Assembly: GCA_002724185.1 (NCBI GenBank)
Contig: PBOB01000001.1
Span: 16,364 to 61,477 of the forward strand
DNA length: 45,114 nucleotides
Direction of reading: 5' to 3'
Origin: Acidiferrobacteraceae bacterium
GTDB lineage: Bacteria; Pseudomonadota; Gammaproteobacteria; Arenicellales; UBA868
In this document: piece after piece, positions 39,262 to 45,114 of the stretch
Layout of the letters: every line of letters starts with the position of its first letter
Position numbering within the stretch: the first letter of the stretch is position 1
Notes under the pieces: generated by a model
What the model saw: the letters and a program-made list of their open reading frames with translations, nothing else
Databases searched by the model: none
What the model was told of the DNA's origin: nothing
Made by a program: the position numbers and the translations under genes

Positions 39262-39271
39262 GTACTTAATA
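39262..39271 (-). promoter_or_regulatory. TATA-like box
   Basis: TATTAAGTAC, 22 nt from the ATG at 39240. Contains the upstream TAA stop (39266-39268). Confidence 0.75.
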
Positions 39272-39790
39272 CTTCTGTGTTTGTTGAAATAACTCTAATC
39301 CTAAACGCATTGCATCTGCCCATGCTTCATGCATTGACTGTCCGGGTTGTCGGCCCTTCTTTGGTTCTATTTCATCGGCTACTGCTCGGAGCGAATTAGA
39401 TAGCAAGTTTCTCATGAACTGTTGTTCGCTTTCGGCATTGTGTGCTGCCTTTTCAATGAACCCAGATAATTCGTGAGTAATCTTTCGTAACTCTCTTTCT
39501 CGAGAACTATTTTTCAAAGTCATGATTCGATAAAGGAACTCACTTTGGATAGCAGAAGTAACTCTATCTTGAAGCGCAGTTTCGTCATTCTCAATGTTAT
39601 TCATAAATATCTGGAAATCTCCATAAAGACTCTCTACTCTTTCTTCATCAGATACTTCCATCTTTTCCAAGAAGTCCATAAATTGTTGACGCAGAGTATC
39701 TTCTCTTTCTTTTTCTAAGATATCCCTATACTTCTGAAGCATACTACTCATTTTTGCCGTCTTAGGCTCTAATGGCGGTATATCAGTCAT
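39266..39790 (-). CDS. coiled-coil protein
   Basis: 174 residues, almost wholly helical and charged (LQKYRDILEKEREDTLRQQF, then SSRERELRKITHELSGFIEK). No membrane segment. The ATG follows GAGGGA 6-7 nt upstream, 16 nt after the stop of the membrane coiled-coil protein at 39806, so the two share an operon and could form one assembly. Function unknown. Confidence 0.75.
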   Translation of the reverse strand: MTDIPPLEPKTAKMSSMLQKYRDILEKEREDTLRQQFMDFLEKMEVSDEERVESLYGDFQIFMNNIENDETALQDRVTSAIQSEFLYRIMTLKNSSRERELRKITHELSGFIEKAAHNAESEQQFMRNLLSNSLRAVADEIEPKKGRQPGQSMHEAWADAMRLGLELFQQTQKY

Positions 39791-39805
39791 AATAATCCCT
39801 CATGC

Positions 39806-40594
39806 CTAACGCATTTGAGGGCCACTCATTCGATTAAATTGAGAAAGGAAAAGGCTATCTCCTTGCATCTTAGCATCATACTTTGCTACTGCTTCGGCGG
39901 TCTTCGCTGTCTTCTCGATTTTATCTTCGGCCCTCTTTACTGCGCTTTCGGCTTCCTTTACTGTTGCTCCCAATTCATCAATACGTCGGGTCAAGTCATC
40001 AATTTTATTCTTGTAATGGTGAGATGTTCCAATCCATGAAACTACACCGCCCAATAGCGCACCAATAGTTCCGGCCATAATAGGGGAGAATCCTGCACCA
40101 GCAATGGGCAACTCCTGAGCCAATGACTTTCCTGTGAAAGCCGATTCAGCAGCAAGAGCGTTATCGCCTGCGAATCCTCGACGAGAAAACTCAGCGTGAA
40201 GTGCAGAAAGGTCACTACGGAACTTATCATATTCACCTTCATTAGCGAAGTTAGAACGACTCATAGAACCCATGAGGTCCATCAAGTCTCGATTTTCCAT
40301 TTCAGCCAAGCGAACATTCTTCTTAACGCTAACGAACTCAGAGTTCCATACCGTTTGGTCGGCAACGGGAACTTCGGGAAGAGGCTCAACTACACAATCG
40401 GTAATCTTTTTGAACCCACGGATTCCTTTACCTCGTTCTCCTAACAAATACTTGCCATCGCCTGTATTGTGAGCAATACGAACGAAGTCATCTAACTCAA
40501 TCGGCTCTTCCGAAATGAAGACATCATTAGTTCCGGAGTTCTTGACTCCTTTCTGATATCGACGAATAAAATACGTGCGTTCAGCCTTAGCCAT
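39806..40594 (-). CDS. membrane protein with C-terminal coiled coil
   Basis: 262 residues. The N-terminal ~95 form a basic beta-rich domain (YFIRRYQKGVKNSGTNDVFI). NALAAESAFTG (145-155) precedes one membrane segment (about 169-189, IMAGTIGALLGGVVSWIG). A coiled coil follows (194-240, DDLTRRIDELGATVKEAESA). The promoter box is 22 nt from the ATG. Probably a virion or membrane-tethered assembly protein. Confidence 0.75.
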   Translation of the reverse strand: MAKAERTYFIRRYQKGVKNSGTNDVFISEEPIELDDFVRIAHNTGDGKYLLGERGKGIRGFKKITDCVVEPLPEVPVADQTVWNSEFVSVKKNVRLAEMENRDLMDLMGSMSRSNFANEGEYDKFRSDLSALHAEFSRRGFAGDNALAAESAFTGKSLAQELPIAGAGFSPIMAGTIGALLGGVVSWIGTSHHYKNKIDDLTRRIDELGATVKEAESAVKRAEDKIEKTAKTAEAVAKYDAKMQGDSLFLSQFNRMSGPQMR

Positions 40595-40615
40595 AACGTT
40601 AACTGGTTGTTCTTG

Positions 40616-40625
40616 ATACTTAAAA
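40616..40625 (-). promoter_or_regulatory. TATA-like box
   Basis: TTTTAAGTAT, 22 nt from the ATG at 40594. Confidence 0.8.
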
Positions 40626-40666
40626 CATTCGGATGCCGAATTGGGATATTTAACCGAATTATCTGA

Positions 40667-41404
40667 TTAAACCGGACGCTGAGTAGGGAGACGATAGAGG
40701 AAAAAGTCTGCTGTATCGTTATCTTGTCCCCAGAAGTTCATTACACATTGGTCAGGCCCTAAAAATCCCGGAAAGTCTATTGGTCCATCCTCTTCGTCGG
40801 GGTCAGGTGGCCAATTAAAGGCCGGAGCAGAGGGCATGATAGTTTCTCTTACCAACTCCCAAGGGGCCAGCAATAAGGCCCCTAACGTAAGCCCCATACT
40901 GTGGTCCATGGTAGGGTGGACTTCAAAGTTAACCACGTTCGCCCATCTCTCGGCTAAGTTCTTTTGGGCCCACATTTTATTAATCTCTCTATATCTGTCC
41001 GCGCTTGATTCCGATATTCTATTCATTGCTGTACCCAAACTCTTGAATAATACCCCATCGTCGTCAGTATCTCTATACTTTATATGTGGTTTCTGGTCTT
41101 CATAATATAATTCCGCCCAAACACAATACCTAAGGCTGGTTTCTTTATCTACACAATGCATATCATATCGGTCAATTCCTGCAAGGACACCGGCTGCCGC
41201 TCCGGTTGCTTTACCAGCAGCACCTACTGCATCAATATTATTCCAACTCTCATAATAGAAAGCATCAGGTTCTTCATCATCATAACTACTTACCATAATG
41301 AATTGAAGCGGGAAGGCTGCTTTGCCTTGAAGTGTATGAAGCCAATTAATAGGGACAGGGATTGAAGATAAGGGCTGTGGTCGACCCTTTAACACTTCAG
41401 ACAT
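40667..41404 (-). CDS. unknown 245-residue protein
   Basis: Soluble-looking apart from weakly hydrophobic Ala/Gly stretches (AVGAAGKATGAAAGVLAGID near 60-78 and GLTLGALLLAPWE). Many acidic and Trp residues; it ends FFLYRLPTQRPV. The box is 22 nt from the ATG and the upstream glycosyltransferase stop is part of it. No family recognised. Confidence 0.7.
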   Translation of the reverse strand: MSEVLKGRPQPLSSIPVPINWLHTLQGKAAFPLQFIMVSSYDDEEPDAFYYESWNNIDAVGAAGKATGAAAGVLAGIDRYDMHCVDKETSLRYCVWAELYYEDQKPHIKYRDTDDDGVLFKSLGTAMNRISESSADRYREINKMWAQKNLAERWANVVNFEVHPTMDHSMGLTLGALLLAPWELVRETIMPSAPAFNWPPDPDEEDGPIDFPGFLGPDQCVMNFWGQDNDTADFFLYRLPTQRPV

Positions 41405-41425
41405 AACTGATGGTTGCTATTCCTA

Positions 41426-41435
41426 CTACTTAATG
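41426..41435 (-). promoter_or_regulatory. TATA-like box
   Basis: CATTAAGTAG, 22 nt from the ATG at 41404. Its last three bases are the TAG stop of the PLOD-like gene. Confidence 0.8.
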
Positions 41436-42148
41436 ATTGGGAGTGAACGTAAACGAAACCACAGGCGTATCAATGTCTTCATTCCTGCTGGACTATTCCC
41501 ATGAATAACTCCAGTTTGGTGTTTAGTTTCTAAGTTAGTAACCTTGTTAGGTGCAGTCAATTCAAATGATTCTAAGGGAGTATTGGCTAATGTAGAAAAT
41601 ATCTTTTGGTCTACATCGAGAACTGCTTCTTCAGGGTGATTCAAATACCATGTGGTTAAAGCACGTTGGTCCGAGCCAGCGTGAGGAATGGGTTCATATC
41701 CATCAAAAGGAGGGACACGATAATCCTCATATTGAGCACAATAATTAAAATATTCGCTAACTGCCCATACATATCCTATGTAGGTGCCTGAATTAACGTA
41801 AGCATAATCAGAATCGGATTCTGGATAATACATGGCCACATGGTCATCAGGCCAACAAGTTTTCTCCGCGGAAATTACAAAAGGTGCATCATAAGAATAG
41901 AATTGTTCTAATATGTAATCAGTATCGCTAACGATAGCGACATCATAACCGTCAACAAACATGAAGATATCTTCTGGGTGTAATGATTGTAGTTCCTCGT
42001 GTAATCGACTTAATTTATCTAAGTTCCCTCTCCATGGGACTTTATCTCCTCGAACTTTTAACTCTACTCCATTGAGATGAGCAGATGCTAATAAAGTATC
42101 CATCTTAGAGATATCACTACCGTAAGTGAAAATATGGAGTTCACTCAT
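41426..42148 (-). CDS. PLOD-like (collagen-lysine type) glycosyltransferase
   Basis: 240 residues matching, in order, the glycosyltransferase domain of PLOD/LH3-type enzymes, which add Gal or Glc to hydroxylysine. Landmarks are FMFVDGYDVAIVSD (metal-binding D66/D69), FVISAEKTCWPDD (90-102), YAYVNSGTYIGY (115-126), GSDQRALTTWYL (158-169), DQKIFSTLAN and VIHGNSP with H216. It has no lysyl hydroxylase domain, so acceptor and sugar are unknown. The ATG at 42148 overlaps the upstream stop (TAATG), coupling it to the winged-helix-like gene. Likely decorates virion or host-surface proteins, adding to the three GT2 genes at the other end of the window. Confidence 0.88.
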   Translation of the reverse strand: MSELHIFTYGSDISKMDTLLASAHLNGVELKVRGDKVPWRGNLDKLSRLHEELQSLHPEDIFMFVDGYDVAIVSDTDYILEQFYSYDAPFVISAEKTCWPDDHVAMYYPESDSDYAYVNSGTYIGYVWAVSEYFNYCAQYEDYRVPPFDGYEPIPHAGSDQRALTTWYLNHPEEAVLDVDQKIFSTLANTPLESFELTAPNKVTNLETKHQTGVIHGNSPAGMKTLIRLWFRLRSLPIIK

Positions 42149-42630
42149 TAGGACCACAACGTTGCGATACTTTCGTAGATATCATCTAATTCCCGAGTAT
42201 CCATCGCTTCTAAAGAATCTATTGTCTGTTTAAGTTGAGACCATTTCAATTGCTGAATCTTCTCATAGATACCTCGTTCTTCTGCTCTATTCTGAAAACC
42301 CTTCTGTTCTAAATATCGAGAGAGGGCTAATAAGTCCAATCTCCATCTAATGCCTCCACGCCGTTCTTTTGATTGCGCATGTCGAAACATAGGGCGATTT
42401 CTAAGAATCCCGACTACTTCTCTGGAAGTATAACGTCTGGGTTTGTAATTAACCATGAAACTACTTATCTGGGTGGAATAACCATACCCTTTGTTATTGA
42501 GTAGATAATCAACGATATCTAAAACCAAGGTTTCAGTGAGTGGGAGGGGTTTTGCCTTTGTTGGCTTCGTGTCCTTTGGGTCGGTAGTGTCGTCAGTGTT
42601 TTCAGTATCCTTATTTTCATCCTGAGACAT
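42148..42630 (-). CDS. winged-helix-like protein, possible regulator
   Basis: 160 residues. A charged, flexible N terminus (Asp/Thr/Lys-rich to about 30) is followed by TETLVLDIVDYLLNNKGYGY, STQISSFM, RYTSREVVGILRNRPMF and RRGGIRWRL, a helix-helix-helix-hairpin order typical of winged-helix DNA-binding domains; a coiled C-terminal region follows. AAGGAG lies 4 nt before the ATG. Second gene of a three-gene operon starting at 43098. DNA binding is inferred from pattern only. Confidence 0.55.
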   Translation of the reverse strand: MSQDENKDTENTDDTTDPKDTKPTKAKPLPLTETLVLDIVDYLLNNKGYGYSTQISSFMVNYKPRRYTSREVVGILRNRPMFRHAQSKERRGGIRWRLDLLALSRYLEQKGFQNRAEERGIYEKIQQLKWSQLKQTIDSLEAMDTRELDDIYESIATLWS

Positions 42631-42663
42631 ACCGCTCCTTTCTCCTGTGGAAGAGTATTAGGC

Positions 42664-43098
42664 TTACTCTTCCTCGTCGCCCTCGTCCAATTGACTCGCG
42701 TGGGTGACCCCTTCAGGTGTTTCTGGTAGGTCCAAATGTTCACGGACCAAATCTCCCTTTGTTTCTTCGTATGCTTTCTTGGCCTCATCAAGAGTCATAC
42801 CTTCATCTTTCTTAGAGAGAATAAATGCCTTCTTATCGGATTCGAACTTAATCAATTCCATGATGGCTTCATTCTCAGTGGACAACTCTGCTTCTTCGAA
42901 AGGATTCTCAAAAAGTTCTTCAATTTCTCCTTCCAATTCTTCGGCTGTGGGTGAATCTACATCAACGAACTCTTCGATATCATCATCGAGAACGCGTCCG
43001 GTAATTCCAAGACGCTCAATCCATTCGTCAGCAAACTTGCGGTTAACATACATCCCAATACGGGGCCAATAGCGGATTTCCTCTTCAGTGGTTGCCAT
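42664..43098 (-). CDS. acidic helical 144-residue protein
   Basis: Starts MATTEEEIRYWPRIGMYVNR and is very acidic (DDDIEEFVDVDSPTAEELEG, ending LDEGDEEE). Helical, no membrane segment, no recognised family. The box is 23 nt from the ATG and contains the upstream stop. First gene of the operon leading to the PLOD-like enzyme. Confidence 0.75.
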   Translation of the reverse strand: MATTEEEIRYWPRIGMYVNRKFADEWIERLGITGRVLDDDIEEFVDVDSPTAEELEGEIEELFENPFEEAELSTENEAIMELIKFESDKKAFILSKKDEGMTLDEAKKAYEETKGDLVREHLDLPETPEGVTHASQLDEGDEEE

Positions 43099-43120
43099 GG
43101 TTTCTGGTTAGTTGGAACAC

Positions 43121-43130
43121 CTACTTAAAT
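43121..43130 (-). promoter_or_regulatory. TATA-like box
   Basis: ATTTAAGTAG, 23 nt from the ATG at 43098. Contains the TAA (43125-43127) of the upstream gene. Confidence 0.8.
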
Positions 43131-43844
43131 CTTCTGTCCTTGGTATTGAGGTATCCTGATTTTGTTATGTGGGTAATTAAGGAGAGGTGGACCCTCATAT
43201 CCATCCCGATAAGTGTTTAACATAGATTGAATAATCGTGGATGCGCCACTAAAATTACTACCTACACTCCATTGGTAACCGTCAATGCTCTCCGTCTCCC
43301 AACCATTCTTTTTGAAATCCTGTTGTTGGCTATAACTAAGTGGCATCCAAACCTTAGTAGATTTCTGCAATGCACAGACGTTATATGATTGGTTGGTTTT
43401 TCGAAGAAAACTTAAGGGAGAGGGTAACCGGCTGGCATAACAAGAAGTTGCTTTCCAATCATAAATGCTGATATATGGTTTGAATGTTCTGGTAGTCTTC
43501 ATGGAATCCCAACGGGGTTTCTTAAACAACCTTTTGAATCGGGCCCAAAGGCCAGCATCCCATTCTTTACTATGTTCTCTAATCTCTTCTATCTCTGCGT
43601 GACCTTCTTTAATGATGTCCCAATTGAAAGCAACTTTGTATTCTCCTAAACGTGGGTAACCAAAGAGAGCGATAAGTTCATCACTCGTAGCAATAATCTC
43701 TCCTTCTCCTCCACCTCCAGATTCATAGAGGACCTGCATTTGTTCTGCATCTGGCCTAACCCAACCAAAAGGACACTTTTTACCTTCTGACTCTTTGTAG
43801 AGAGCCTCCCACTTCTCTCTTTGTTTTGTGGTAAAACAGGCCAT
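43125..43844 (-). CDS. unknown 239-residue protein
   Basis: Soluble, Trp/Lys-rich protein (TTKQREKWEALYKESEGKK, WARFKRLFKKPRWDSMKTTR) with a Gly-rich stretch near 42-48 and a Tyr/Asn-rich C terminus. No domain recognised. The promoter box lies 21 nt from the ATG. Confidence 0.75.
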   Translation of the reverse strand: MACFTTKQREKWEALYKESEGKKCPFGWVRPDAEQMQVLYESGGGGEGEIIATSDELIALFGYPRLGEYKVAFNWDIIKEGHAEIEEIREHSKEWDAGLWARFKRLFKKPRWDSMKTTRTFKPYISIYDWKATSCYASRLPSPLSFLRKTNQSYNVCALQKSTKVWMPLSYSQQQDFKKNGWETESIDGYQWSVGSNFSGASTIIQSMLNTYRDGYEGPPLLNYPHNKIRIPQYQGQKI

Positions 43845-43860
43845 AGGTAATCCTCTCCTC

Positions 43861-44436
43861 TCAACTACTTAATGGTACTCGGTGGAGTCGGGCCGCATAC
43901 CGATTGTAAATACGACGTAATTCTCGATGAGTTAATAGATAAGAATCTGCATCATCCCCTAATTTCTTTTCCATCTTATTCCATTCAATAAGGTATGCTT
44001 GGGCTTCATCTAAAAGCACTTCATCATCGTATTTGTAGAGTTTATCTTTGATGGCACTCAAATCGCGCTTCTTTAGAACCGCTAAAACCTCTTCTCGGTA
44101 AGAAGGGTTCGTAGAATACAAGGCATGGGCGGTTTCATGCATGAGGGTTCGATTAACAGAAGGGTTCTGATAAGTGAGAATAATGTAATGGTTCGGGTAT
44201 CGAAGAGCCCATGTCTGAAGTTCACGTTCCGCTAACGTTAATTCGGAAGGTGAGATAGAAGTAATGAGTCCTTGTGGATAATTGTAACCACTCCAATTTT
44301 GATTATCGGTTTGGAGGCTTCCTTTATGGATGGGGTCTTCATAGTAAACATGAAAACGGTTGCCTGCGTCGTGCATCTGTTGGAGGCTATCGTAATTGAA
44401 ATGCAGAATGGAGTTACCGATACGATTGATTTCCAT
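43861..44436 (-). CDS. small zincin-like protein
   Basis: 191 residues. LMHETAHALY carries HExxH (H100, E101, H104), and DEVLLDEAQAYLIEW about 40 residues later offers a glutamate as third zinc ligand, as in gluzincin-like peptidases. The N-terminal half is beta-rich. There is no signal peptide or membrane segment. Possibly a cytoplasmic or virion-maturation peptidase. The box is 22 nt from the ATG and includes the preceding gene's stop. Confidence 0.65.
   Translation of the reverse strand: MEINRIGNSILHFNYDSLQQMHDAGNRFHVYYEDPIHKGSLQTDNQNWSGYNYPQGLITSISPSELTLAERELQTWALRYPNHYIILTYQNPSVNRTLMHETAHALYSTNPSYREEVLAVLKKRDLSAIKDKLYKYDDEVLLDEAQAYLIEWNKMEKKLGDDADSYLLTHRELRRIYNRYAARLHRVPLSS
43865..43874 (-). 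promoter_or_regulatory. TATA-like box
   Basis: CATTAAGTAG, 21 nt from the ATG at 43844. It lies inside the final codons of the zincin gene, whose TGA (43861-43863) is 2 nt past the box. Confidence 0.8.
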
Positions 44437-44457
44437 GATAGTAATTGTTAAGTTCCG

Positions 44458-44467
44458 CTACTTAATG
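44458..44467 (-). promoter_or_regulatory. TATA-like box
   Basis: CATTAAGTAG, 22 nt from the ATG at 44436. Contains the TAA (44462-44464) of the 66-residue gene. Confidence 0.8.
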
Positions 44468-44662
44468 CTGACGGGTATATTCGTCAAGAGGTATAGAAGT
44501 CAAAACTCGGCCCTCTTCAAGTGCTTCAACAATGCGCTCACCATTCGCTTCCGGTCCTTGGCCATCAATAAAATAGGCGTATTGAGTTTGCGCTCGATAG
44601 GTGAAGAGACCAATTAATGCTTGCCTTTCTACATAAGGTAACCGTGTGTAGGTATCTTTCAT
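44462..44662 (-). CDS. unknown 66-residue protein
   Basis: Starts MKDTYTRLPYVERQALIGLF, ends EYTRQH. Mixed helical and charged, with no motif. The ATG overlaps the upstream stop by 4 nt (ATGA), so it is translationally coupled to the gene at 44659. Confidence 0.7.
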   Translation of the reverse strand: MKDTYTRLPYVERQALIGLFTYRAQTQYAYFIDGQGPEANGERIVEALEEGRVLTSIPLDEYTRQH

Positions 44663-45081
44663 AAAATCTCATCCTGTAATTCTTGAATAACGGATTCTTC
44701 TTGTAGGGCTCGTGCTGCGGTAACCCATGGGCCACAAGAGTCACCATTCTTTTGTCCAAAGAGGCGTCCTACGGCCAGACCCACTTGAGCGCGGGGTCGG
44801 TCTGATTCCAGCCGTCCCTTACACTCAAGGAGCCATGGTTCCTCAGCGAACTTGGTTCGCCACTGCTGGCTCTGTTCTGGCTCCAAAGGAATTGCGGTAA
44901 GGATAGTTTTTCCTAATGCTTCATCATAGGTCTTTTCTGCAATCACTACGTGGAGACCATTGGTAGATGAGGACATGCGAACATACACATACCACTTACC
45001 GAACTCTTCAATAAGTCGGTTCAATGCTTTCTGAACGCGAGGGTGACTAATACCGACATCGTCCCAATCAAAAGTGAGCAT
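44659..45081 (-). CDS. small protein with primase-like FDWDD and NGLHV motifs
   Basis: 140 residues. MLTFDWDD at the N terminus and VRMSSSTNGLHVVI near 33-46 recall motifs I (acidic) and II (S-x-H, preceded by GxG) of archaeo-eukaryotic primase/replication proteins, but the rest of a primase is missing and the third acidic motif is unclear. It may be a reduced RRM-like domain or an unrelated protein. The promoter box is 23 nt from the ATG, at the right edge of the window. Confidence 0.6.
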   Translation of the reverse strand: MLTFDWDDVGISHPRVQKALNRLIEEFGKWYVYVRMSSSTNGLHVVIAEKTYDEALGKTILTAIPLEPEQSQQWRTKFAEEPWLLECKGRLESDRPRAQVGLAVGRLFGQKNGDSCGPWVTAARALQEESVIQELQDEIL

Positions 45082-45103
45082 AATGTAGATGTTGTAGGCA
45101 CTC

Positions 45104-45113
45104 CTACTTAACT
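45104..45113 (-). promoter_or_regulatory. TATA-like box at the right edge
   Basis: AGTTAAGTAG, 23 nt from the ATG at 45081. Confidence 0.7.
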
Positions 45114-45114
45114 T

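Noticed and set aside
1316-40444. Many open frames of 60-140 codons on the plus strand
   Set aside because: All lie opposite well-supported minus-strand genes, have odd composition (runs of Ser, Cys or Leu) and lack correctly spaced promoter boxes or Shine-Dalgarno sequences.
1-45114. Tailed archaeal virus (head-tail) origin
   Set aside because: No terminase, portal, HK97-type capsid, tail tube, tape-measure or baseplate protein can be recognised, although one phage-type C-terminal module is present.
1-45114. Eukaryotic giant virus origin, suggested by PLOD-like, RING-like and zincless Nei proteins
   Set aside because: Shine-Dalgarno sequences, overlapping coupled operons and archaeal-type TATA spacing show expression in a prokaryote.
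1-45114. tRNA, rRNA, CRISPR array or insertion sequence
   Set aside because: No cloverleaf, conserved rRNA block, spaced direct-repeat array or transposase was seen; intergenic space is too small for most of these.
45060-45114. Window ends as genome termini or a circular junction
   Set aside because: No terminal repeat or overlap between the first and last bases is visible, and the left end cuts through a gene.

Overview
The window looks like a compact stretch of an archaeal virus, or a virus-like element, that is mostly virion and assembly genes. I infer a marine archaeal host, possibly a marine euryarchaeon, but the sequence does not name one. The evidence for an archaeal expression system is direct. 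All ~50 genes lie on the minus strand with almost no spacing. Transcription units begin with a TATA-like box (consensus CTTTAAGTAG, often preceded by GTAAC) that sits a nearly constant 22 nt from the start codon, the pattern of leaderless archaeal transcripts. Genes inside operons instead carry Shine-Dalgarno sequences (AAGGAG, GAGGTG), which excludes a eukaryotic giant virus. I see no tRNA, rRNA, CRISPR array, insertion sequence, integrase, terminase, portal or tail gene, and no stretch over 300 bases without a gene.

Layout from the left edge, given that all genes read right to left. (1) 1-104: 5' end of a gene cut by the window edge. (2) 165-3155: three tandem, translationally coupled family-2 glycosyltransferases. 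(3) 3181-5362: three paralogous ~220-residue proteins, my best candidates for the major capsid proteins, followed at 5471-6214 by an unknown protein. (4) 6253-25141: a long run of mostly small, acidic, low-complexity proteins. Most have one or two membrane segments, and several share short peptide motifs (GHGVxxxFGAE, GSGHVIGQ). Embedded here are a RING-like zinc protein, a protein with an EF-hand loop, a basic DNA-binding-like protein, a zincless Nei/Fpg DNA glycosylase and a HerA/FtsK-type ATPase with a C-terminal membrane anchor. (5) 25183-35531: a VWA-domain protein, a 951-residue zinc-ribbon protein, a zincin-like metallopeptidase and a 1531-residue MoxR-type AAA+ ATPase. (6) 35544-41404: a 676-residue protein and acidic or coiled-coil proteins that could be scaffold or core proteins. 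(7) 41426-45081: a PLOD-like (collagen-lysine type) glycosyltransferase, a winged-helix-like protein, a small zincin and unknown proteins.

Taken together, I infer a virus without a tail whose particle contains a membrane. Capsid candidates, many single-pass membrane proteins, a membrane-anchored HerA-like ATPase that could translocate DNA, a MoxR/VWA remodelling machine, proteases and four glycosyltransferases would together build, mature and decorate the virion. Only the enzyme families named here are recognised from sequence. Most other products are unknown, and their virion role is inferred from context.
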